Assembly (NCBI RefSeq): GCF_011769525.1
Contig: NZ_CP050440.1
Span: forward strand, 683,501 to 747,500
Direction: 5' to 3'
Length of the DNA: 64,000 bases
Origin: Tolypothrix sp. PCC 7910
Lineage (GTDB): Bacteria; Cyanobacteriota; Cyanobacteriia; Cyanobacteriales; Nostocaceae
Shown one piece after another: positions 58,255 through 64,000 of the stretch. The translations under genes were made by a program, and so were the position numbers. The notes beneath the pieces are model-generated. The model searched no databases. It worked only from the letters and a program-made list of their open reading frames with translations, and was not told where the DNA came from. How positions within the stretch are numbered: position 1 is the first letter of the stretch; each line of letters opens with the position of its first letter.

Positions 58255-58746
58255 ATGACTAAAACACCATTAACTGAAGCAGTTGTAGCTGCTGATTCCC
58301 AAGGACGTTTCTTAAGCAGCACCGAACTCCAAGTTGCATTTGGTCGTTTCCGCCAAGCATCTTCTAGCTTAGAAGCAGCAAAAGCACTATCCAAAAAAGC
58401 TTCTAGCCTTGCAGAAGCTGCCGCTAATGCTGTGTACCAAAAGTTCCCCTACACCACCACCACATCTGGCCCTAACTACGCTTCTACTCAAACCGGCAAA
58501 GAAAAGTGCGTGCGTGATATCGGCTATTACCTGCGGATTGTTACTTACGGTTTAGTTGTAGGTGGTACAGGCCCAATCGATGATTATTTGATTGGTGGTT
58601 TGGCTGAAATCAACCGTACATTTGAATTATCTCCTAGCTGGTACATTGAAGCTCTCAAATATATCAAAGCTAATCATGGTTTAAGCGGCGATCCTGCTGT
58701 TGAAGCTAACTCCTACATTGATTACATCATCAATGCTCTAAGCTAA
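58255..58746 (+). CDS. cpcA3: Phycocyanin alpha subunit, sulfur-sparing type
   Basis: 163 residues. Bilin-binding Cys85 in [13 protein letters not shown] is the only Cys; the start is the only Met. Ordinary CpcA has LRMITYCLVAGGTGPMDEY; here [20 protein letters not shown]-terminus [16 protein letters not shown] is normal. Pairs with CpcB3 to form phycocyanin hexamers in phycobilisome rods. AGGAGA SD; 120 bases after cpcB3. Confidence 0.95.
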   Translation: MTKTPLTEAVVAADSQGRFLSSTELQVAFGRFRQASSSLEAAKALSKKASSLAEAAANAVYQKFPYTTTTSGPNYASTQTGKEKCVRDIGYYLRIVTYGLVVGGTGPIDDYLIGGLAEINRTFELSPSWYIEALKYIKANHGLSGDPAVEANSYIDYIINALS

Positions 58747-59275
58747 TTTAGCTGAGTGTTAATACAGCAGCAAATGGTCGGTTGATAAATCAGATCAATT
58801 CGCAGCAATGGGTTCTGAAAAGCTTTTCAGTTTTGTGTAACACGGGTAGGAAAATCTTTTGGTAATTATGCAATACAAATGAATAGTTTTACCGAATGAT
58901 TTTTGGCAGTCATTAATCCTGTTCCACAACAACTGAATATAAAGTTTGCAACCGTAAAAAGTTGCAAATTGCAAAAGCGTCAAGCATTTGTGTAGTAAGC
59001 TGAGAAATTTATAAACACTGACTTCATTATGTGTTAGCAGTCAATTCTGAATGACTCAAATACTTGTGTTGTCTGGGTAGATAAATTCTCATCTTATTAC
59101 GCAAGGCTTTTTCTTAATTGTGAAAAAAATTTATTAACAAATTTTGTAAATGAGGACTTTAGTCCTTTAATTTAAAGCACTAAAGTGCTGATTACGAAGT
59201 TGACCATTTTTTAGCTGTAACTTAAGAAATTTTTACCGAGTTTAACGGGTTAGAAAATAAGGAACAGATAAGATT
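58747..59275. other. cpcA3-cpcH3 spacer with two palindromes
   Basis: 530 bases inside the operon. GGACTTTAGTCC (59154-59165) and AGCACTAAAGTGCT (59176-59189) form two hairpins about 90 bases before cpcH3. They may attenuate or process the message so that subunits exceed linkers, as in other cpc operons. Confidence 0.45.
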
Positions 59276-60091
59276 ATGGCACCTTTAACAGAAGCAAGCA
59301 GATTAGGAATTCGTCCGTTTGCAGATAGTGATAAAGTTGAATTGCGGTTTGTCAAAACCGCGGAAGAAGTACGGTCAGTTATTTGGTCTGCATATCGCCA
59401 AGTTTTAGGTAATGAGCATCTGTTTGAAAGTGAACGGCTATCTAGTGCAGAATCACTTTTGCAACAGGCGCAGATTTCTGTGCGGGATTTTGTAAGAGCG
59501 ATCGCACAATCCGAACTGTATCGCCAGAAATTCTTCTACTCCAACTCGCAAGTGCGCTTCATTGAACTGAATTATAAGCATTTGCTGGGTCGTGCGCCTT
59601 ACGATGAGTCAGAAATTGCCTACCACGTTGATATCTATAATTCTCAAGGTTACGCAGCCGAGATTAACTCCTACATTGATTCTGTAGAGTATCAACAAAA
59701 CTTTGGCGATTCTATAGTGCCGTACTATCGCGGTTATCAAACTACAGTAGGACAAAAAACTGCTGGTTTTCCCCGATTCTTTCAGTTGTATCGAGGCTAT
59801 GCAAATAGCGATCGCGCCCAAAATAAATCCAAAGGGCAATTAACCTGGGATTTAGCAAAAAATTTAGTATCCCCCATTTATCCTGCTGATGCTGGCTCCT
59901 TAACTGGCGTATCAACAGGAAATCGTGGTGGTAATACCTATCGGATTCGTACCACACAAGCTGCTTCTCCCAACTCACCACGCATTCGCCAAAGCATTAC
60001 CGAAGTAGTTGTTCCATTCGATCAATTATCGAATCGTTTACAACAACTCAATCGCCAAGGGCGCAAGGTAATTAGCATAGCTCTTTCTTAA
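59276..60091 (+). CDS. cpcH3: Phycobilisome rod linker, sulfur-free
   Basis: 271 residues. Pfam00427-type linker domain at ~15-150 ([61 protein letters not shown]) and C-terminal CpcD-like domain (YRIRTTQAA ... [23 protein letters not shown]). No Cys and only the start Met. It joins phycocyanin-3 discs in the rods. Confidence 0.93.
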   Translation: MAPLTEASRLGIRPFADSDKVELRFVKTAEEVRSVIWSAYRQVLGNEHLFESERLSSAESLLQQAQISVRDFVRAIAQSELYRQKFFYSNSQVRFIELNYKHLLGRAPYDESEIAYHVDIYNSQGYAAEINSYIDSVEYQQNFGDSIVPYYRGYQTTVGQKTAGFPRFFQLYRGYANSDRAQNKSKGQLTWDLAKNLVSPIYPADAGSLTGVSTGNRGGNTYRIRTTQAASPNSPRIRQSITEVVVPFDQLSNRLQQLNRQGRKVISIALS

Positions 60092-60128
60092 ATCTCAACT
60101 CAAAACCCTTCGTTAAGGAGACTTTTAG

Positions 60129-60995
60129 ATGCCAATTACAACAGCTGCATCCAGACTTGGAACTTCTGCATTTAGTAACGCTGCACCTATTGAATTACGT
60201 TCTAATGCCAGCAAAGCAGAAATTGCACAGGTGATTGCGGCTATTTATCGTCAGGTTTTAGGTAACGATTACATTTTACAAGCTGAACGCTTGAAGGGTT
60301 TAGAATCACTCCTGACTAATGGGAATATTACAGTTCAAGAATTTGTTAGGCAGTTAGCTAAATCAGATCTATACAAATCCAAGTTTTTTTCTAACAACTT
60401 TCATAGCCGGGTGACAGAGCTAAATTATAAACATTTGCTCGGTCGCGCTCCCTATGATGAATCTGAGATAATTTATCATCTGGATTTATACCAAACCAAA
60501 GGATATGAAGCTGATATTGATTCCTTCATCGATTCAGCAGAGTACCAGACAAACTTTGGCGAAAATATTGTGCCCTATTATCGGGGATTTAACAATCAAC
60601 TAGGGCAAAAAACAGTAGGCTTTACCCGAATTTTTCAACTATATCGTGGTTATGCAAACAGCGATCGCTCTCAAATCTTTGGAGCATCAGCTCGTTTAGC
60701 TAGTGAATTAGCGAAAAATAGCGCATCAACGGTTATTGCTCCTGCTGGTAGTAACAATGGCTTTGCTTATCGTGCTTCTGTCAAAGGACAAACCCCCAGC
60801 ACTGCATTTCAAGGTTCGCAAGCCTATGGTTCAGGACGGCTGTATCGTGTTGAAGTAGCCGGTATTTCTCAACCAGGTTATCCCAAAGTTCGCCGTATCA
60901 ACAAAGCCGTAGTTATCCCCTACGAAGAACTATCCAATTATTTCCAACAAGTTCAACGTCGTAATGGCAAAATTGCCAGCGTTACACCGCTTTAG
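60129..60995 (+). CDS. cpcI3: Phycobilisome rod linker, sulfur-free
   Basis: 288 residues, SD AAGGAG. Same two-domain plan as the preceding gene: [46 protein letters not shown], then [36 protein letters not shown]. No Cys, only the start Met. Second rod linker of the phycocyanin-3 set, 38 bases after cpcH3. Confidence 0.93.
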   Translation: MPITTAASRLGTSAFSNAAPIELRSNASKAEIAQVIAAIYRQVLGNDYILQAERLKGLESLLTNGNITVQEFVRQLAKSDLYKSKFFSNNFHSRVTELNYKHLLGRAPYDESEIIYHLDLYQTKGYEADIDSFIDSAEYQTNFGENIVPYYRGFNNQLGQKTVGFTRIFQLYRGYANSDRSQIFGASARLASELAKNSASTVIAPAGSNNGFAYRASVKGQTPSTAFQGSQAYGSGRLYRVEVAGISQPGYPKVRRINKAVVIPYEELSNYFQQVQRRNGKIASVTPL

Positions 60996-61109
60996 GGGTT
61001 GAGGATTGGGGGGATTGGGGACTGGGGGAACAGAGGAAATCTTTTTACCAATTACCCATTACCAATGCCCCATGCCCTTTTATTGTTCTTGATTGTTTAG
61101 GATATCAAC

Positions 61110-61322
61110 ATGGTTTATCAAAGTCGGAGTTTTCAAGTAGAAGTTTCGGGATTGCATCAAAATGAGGTGACAAATCAAAACAATTACCCGATTCGTTCTA
61201 GCGGTAGTGTGTTTATTACCGTACCTTTTAGCAGGTTTAATGAAGAACTTCAGCGGATTAATCGCTTGGGTGGCAAAATTGTCAATATTCAACCTTTAAA
61301 TCTGCAAATAGGCGAAAATTAG
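61110..61322 (+). CDS. cpcD3: Small rod-capping linker CpcD, sulfur-free
   Basis: 70 residues: SRSFQVEVSGLHQNE, IRSSGSVFITVPFSRFNEELQRINRLGGKIVNIQPL is the CpcD domain (pfam01383), here described by residues ~6-62. No Cys, only the start Met. It caps rods and limits their length. Last gene of the cpc3 operon; a TTAGGA lies upstream. Confidence 0.92.
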   Translation: MVYQSRSFQVEVSGLHQNEVTNQNNYPIRSSGSVFITVPFSRFNEELQRINRLGGKIVNIQPLNLQIGEN

Positions 61323-61366
61323 GATTCGGTTGCATTAATTTGTAATTTACCTTAAGTCAGAATTTA

Positions 61367-61408
61367 GCCCACACTTTATATTAAAAAATTGAGTGTGGGC
61401 TAATTTTT
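61367..61408 (+). terminator. Terminator of the cpc3 operon
   Basis: AGCCCACACT (61367-61376) pairs over 10 bp with AGTGTGGGCT (61392-61401), followed by AATTTTT. Confidence 0.75.
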
Positions 61409-61728
61409 GATGTTTATTCACTTCCTCAGAATGAAAATATATTTAATTCTAGATTAGAATAGATAATATTGTTTGAGAGCCTTGTAACTGGCTGATGCTA
61501 AGGATTGTTAATCCAATATTTAAAATCTAAAATAGTAGAAGCTATGCTAGACTGAATTTGCATAATTTAGTCACGAAAAATGTCTACCCTCCAAACTTAT
61601 AGACATTTTAGATATGCAAAGTTAATTGAGCTTAGCTGAGAAAAAAGTGAAACTATACTCACGAATGATTAAATTTCATACTATTTGTTTGGGTTGAATA
61701 GCATTTACTTAAGCAAAAGTTGCTGCTC

Positions 61729-61761
61729 AGATCCCCGACTTTTTGAAAAAGTCGGGGATCT
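61729..61761. repeat. Interspersed 16-bp-arm palindrome, second copy
   Basis: AGATCCCCGACTTTTT, loop G, AAAAAGTCGGGGATCT. Same arms and same left flank (GCTGCTC) as 52993. It is about 100 bases upstream of the nitroreductase gene, so it is an interspersed element rather than that gene's terminator. Confidence 0.75.
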
Positions 61762-61858
61762 AAAATCTCGCTAAATTAAAGGTAAAAGGTTCTTACTTTC
61801 CTCATTTCAGTGTTCCTTTTAACCGACAAGTATTGTAACATCACCAAAATCGCAAATT

Positions 61859-62680
61859 ATGCCTAATTTTACCGAGTTACTTCATCATCGTTATGGTGCT
61901 AGCCCAGTTAATGCAGAGCTACCTGTAAATGACTTCATCAGTTCTCTGTTATCTCATCGTTCAATTCGGGCTTACTTACCGGATGCTTTACCTTCAGGAA
62001 CCTTAGAAACCTTAGTAGCAGCGGCGCAGTCAGCAGCTACATCCTCAAATCTCCAAACATGGAGTGTGGTAGCGGTAGAAGATCCCAGCCGGAAAGAAAA
62101 GTTATCTCAACTCGCTAATAATCAAGCCCATATTCGCCAGGCTCCGTTATTTTTGGTGTGGTTGGCAGATTTAGCGAGACTAGCACATATTGCAGAAAGT
62201 CGGGGGTTACCCCATGAGGGTTTAGATTATCTCGAACTGTTTTTGATGGCGGCGATTGATGCAGCGTTAGCAGCGCAAAATGCTGTAGTAGCGGCGGAAT
62301 CGTTAGGATTAGGAACAGTGTATATTGGTGCGTTGCGTAACAAGCCAGAAGAAGTGGCGCAGGTTTTAGAGTTACCAAAACAAGTATTTGCTGTTTTTGG
62401 CTTGTGTGTGGGTTATAGCGATCGCACTGTGGAAACAGCGATTAAACCACGCTTACCCCAAACAACTGTATTGCATCGCGAAACATACAAACTAGCAGAC
62501 AAGGAAGAGGATATCGCTTCTTATAATCAAGCAATGGAAGCTTTTTACCAGTCTCAGAAGATGAATGTTCCTGGTGATTGGACAGAACATTCGGCTAAAC
62601 GCGTGGCTTTTGCTCAGTCTTTATCCGGACGCGATCGCTTGCGGGAAGTTTTGAATAATTTGGGTTTTGAACTACGATAA
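61859..62680 (+). CDS. NfsA/Frp-type FMN nitroreductase
   Basis: 273 residues. N-terminal LLHHRYG, then SSLLSHRSIRAYLPDALPSGTLETLVAAAQSAATSSNLQTWSVVAVED (residues ~28-75) with the FMN phosphate-binding HRSIR, and AAESLGLGTVYIGALRNKPEEV. The NADPH-dependent NfsA branch can reduce FMN. Next to a sulfonate-type ABC gene it might supply FMNH2 for desulfonation, but no SsuD is in view. Confidence 0.92.
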   Translation: MPNFTELLHHRYGASPVNAELPVNDFISSLLSHRSIRAYLPDALPSGTLETLVAAAQSAATSSNLQTWSVVAVEDPSRKEKLSQLANNQAHIRQAPLFLVWLADLARLAHIAESRGLPHEGLDYLELFLMAAIDAALAAQNAVVAAESLGLGTVYIGALRNKPEEVAQVLELPKQVFAVFGLCVGYSDRTVETAIKPRLPQTTVLHRETYKLADKEEDIASYNQAMEAFYQSQKMNVPGDWTEHSAKRVAFAQSLSGRDRLREVLNNLGFELR

Positions 62681-62717
62681 TTTTTCCCCGCTTTATTTGC
62701 TCAATCTATTTTGAGAA

Positions 62718-62759
62718 TTAACCCTACTTTCAACGCTTAGAAAGTGGGGTTAAATTTTT
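62718..62759 (+). terminator. Rho-independent terminator
   Basis: TTAACCCTACTTTC (62718-62731) pairs with GAAAGTGGGGTTAA (62740-62753; one G-U), followed by ATTTTT. Confidence 0.85.
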
Positions 62760-62900
62760 AAGTTTCCTCTTCTGCATCCTCTGCTTCTCTGCAAAAGGAT
62801 ATTTATTGGTTGATATTCCTCCAATTATGTAGCTATTAACACATTTTGTAAGTTTTTTTGTTACAAGCTACTTGCCTTTTTGCCCCACCTATGTGAGACT

Positions 62901-62939
62901 ACTAGAAATATACTACTAAAGTTCGACCAATTTACCGTA
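62901..62939 (+). promoter_or_regulatory. Candidate sulfur-island regulatory region (site S1)
   Basis: ACTAGAAATATACTACTAAA overlaps TTCGACCAATTTACCGTA (62922-62939). The second block equals 49591 (TTCGACCAAATTACCGGA) at 16 of 18 positions, including preceding CTACTAAA. Located ~325 bases before the ATPase gene. Confidence 0.45.
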
Positions 62940-63262
62940 GTTTGCTGATCAGCAATTATCAAAAATCAGGCAAATTACTACTGTAAATGTCTTCTAGGAA
63001 AGTTTTGAGATTACCGAAGCTTAAGGGAGGAAAAGCAATGTCACTCAAAATATGTTGTTGTAGCGCTAGTTAATGACATTCTTTTCAGATGTTTGCTTAG
63101 GTAATAGGTCTTCATACCGCATCAATCAGATGAGAAATAGAGTTACAGAAGACCATATAAGTGTATTTTGCTGGTATTTTTTCTGACTACTAGACCTGTC
63201 TAGCCATCTAGAGACAGTTAATAAGTTGACTGACATGAGAAGAAAAAAAGGAGATTTGTGGA

Positions 63263-64000
63263 ATGACATATCCAGTACGAGGAATGCATTTAAAACTACA
63301 AGGGTTAAGCAAGTCTTTTGGAAACAAGACTGTTTTGCAGGATATTGATTTAGATATTCAGCCTGGGGAATTTGTCGCCATAGTTGGGCGCAGTGGTTGC
63401 GGTAAAAGTACAATGTTACGGCTAATTGCTGGGCTAGATGCACCTACTGGCGGCGGTGTGTTTTTAAACGATCAGCATTCCCATCATCGGATTAACCCAG
63501 ATATTCGGATGATGTTTCAGGATGCGCGATTATTACCTTGGCAACGGGTAATTGCAAATGTGGAGTTAGGTTTATTAGGTGCTAACTCAAAAGTTTATGC
63601 CAAGCAAACAGCTTTACAAGTTTTGCGCGCTGTAGGGTTAGAAGATAGGGCTAACGAATGGCCTTCTGTTCTTTCTGGAGGACAACGCCAACGGGTAGCA
63701 TTAGCTAGAGCCTTAGCAAGTAGTCCGGCTTTATTGTTATTAGATGAACCGCTAGGTGCATTGGATGCACTCACACGCATAGAAATGCAGCAATTACTAG
63801 AGCAGTTATGGCAAGAACAAGGATTTACTGCATTACTAATTACTCACGATGTGGAAGAAGCTGTTGTAGTAGCAGACAGAGTCTTACTAATTGAAAATGG
63901 CCAGATTGGTTTAAATTTAGAGATTAATTTGCCACGTCCAAGAGTTAGAGGAGATATTGCACTAGCTCAGACAGTGGAGAAAATTTTACAACGAGTGATG
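63263..64000 (+). CDS. ssuB: ABC transporter ATP-binding protein, sulfonate/nitrate/taurine type (3' end outside window)
   Basis: 246 codons to the window edge without a stop. AAGGAGA lies ~8 bases before ATG 63263. Walker [12 protein letters not shown]-loop [11 protein letters not shown], signature [15 protein letters not shown], Walker [13 protein letters not shown] and switch His in [10 protein letters not shown] are all intact. RLLPWQ.V..NV and DALTRIEMQ are typical of SsuB/TauB/NrtD. A permease gene (ssuC) probably follows outside the window. Confidence 0.93.
   Translation, partial: MTYPVRGMHLKLQGLSKSFGNKTVLQDIDLDIQPGEFVAIVGRSGCGKSTMLRLIAGLDAPTGGGVFLNDQHSHHRINPDIRMMFQDARLLPWQRVIANVELGLLGANSKVYAKQTALQVLRAVGLEDRANEWPSVLSGGQRQRVALARALASSPALLLLDEPLGALDALTRIEMQQLLEQLWQEQGFTALLITHDVEEAVVVADRVLLIENGQIGLNLEINLPRPRVRGDIALAQTVEKILQRVM

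Larger units (their letters stand above)
61323..61858. other. Spacer after cpcD3
   Basis: AGCCCACACTTTATATTAAAAAATTGAGTGTGGGCT (arms AGCCCACACT/AGTGTGGGCT, 61367-61402) is a likely terminator of the cpc3 operon. The 61729 palindrome follows. No gene. Confidence 0.6.

Noticed and set aside
63126-63780. Minus-strand frames at the right end
   Set aside because: They are antisense to the intact ABC ATPase gene that runs off the window edge.

Overview
The window is chromosomal DNA of a filamentous, heterocyst-type cyanobacterium. Evidence: dense HIP1 palindromes (GCGATCGC), AT-rich spacers full of AATTACG-type heptamers and short palindromes, phycocyanin genes, a cyanobacterial MPBQ methyltransferase, DUF2808/DUF3082 proteins, SLH-OprB porin. 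The sulfur-sparing phycocyanin set (cpcB3-A3-H3-I3-D3) is the kind described from Calothrix/Fremyella/Tolypothrix PCC 7601, so a Tolypothrix/Calothrix relative is the best guess.

Layout. 1-6.1 kb: end of a PAS histidine kinase, a Uma2 protein, an M48 peptidase homologue that has lost zinc ligands, then rsmA-ispE-DUF3082. 6.3-13 kb, minus strand: acyl-activating/carrier/thioesterase protein, FUSC transporter, two small enzymes. 13.6-31.3 kb: CIA30/NAD(P)-binding protein, MscS channel, PadR regulator with a coiled-coil membrane protein, a 2-phosphosulfolactate phosphatase-like gene followed by a sugar-kinase relic, transporters, two secreted paralogues with a TauE/SafE-DUF1634 pair, a flavin monooxygenase and an MPBQ methyltransferase.

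31.9-40.1 kb is the most unusual part. A Ro60-type TROVE-vWA protein, a full-length ribosomal L7/L12 paralogue, a small ubiquitin-like protein ending in Gly, an E1-like ThiF protein and two conserved unknown proteins are interspersed with six structured RNAs. All six share one Y-RNA-like two-part stem (outer stem ending GTGC/GCAC, internal loop with 3' AACTT, inner stem AAGC/GCTT, then TACATAC) but carry different heads. Two heads are tRNA-like (one split by an IS element), one is a circularly permuted tRNA body, one is a hairpin, one resembles 23S rRNA helices 68-71 in permuted order, and one carries the 23S GTPase-associated centre plus a sarcin-ricin-loop sequence. My inference is that Ro60 holds a set of decoys or sensors for the translation apparatus, perhaps linked to ubiquitin-like conjugation.

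43.6-64 kb is a sulfur-limitation island: sulfonate-type ABC binding proteins, the ATPase of such a transporter, an APS-reductase-like flavoprotein with its ferredoxin, and abundant proteins almost free of Met and Cys: phycocyanin-3 with its linkers, a 610-residue porin (one Met, no Cys) and a 607-residue vanadium haloperoxidase homologue (one Met, one Cys). Several of these genes share promoter motifs (TACGGTAA...; ACTAGAAA..TATACTA).

All family assignments are from reading the sequence and remembered family motifs; no searches were run. rRNA comparisons use conserved 23S sequences from memory.
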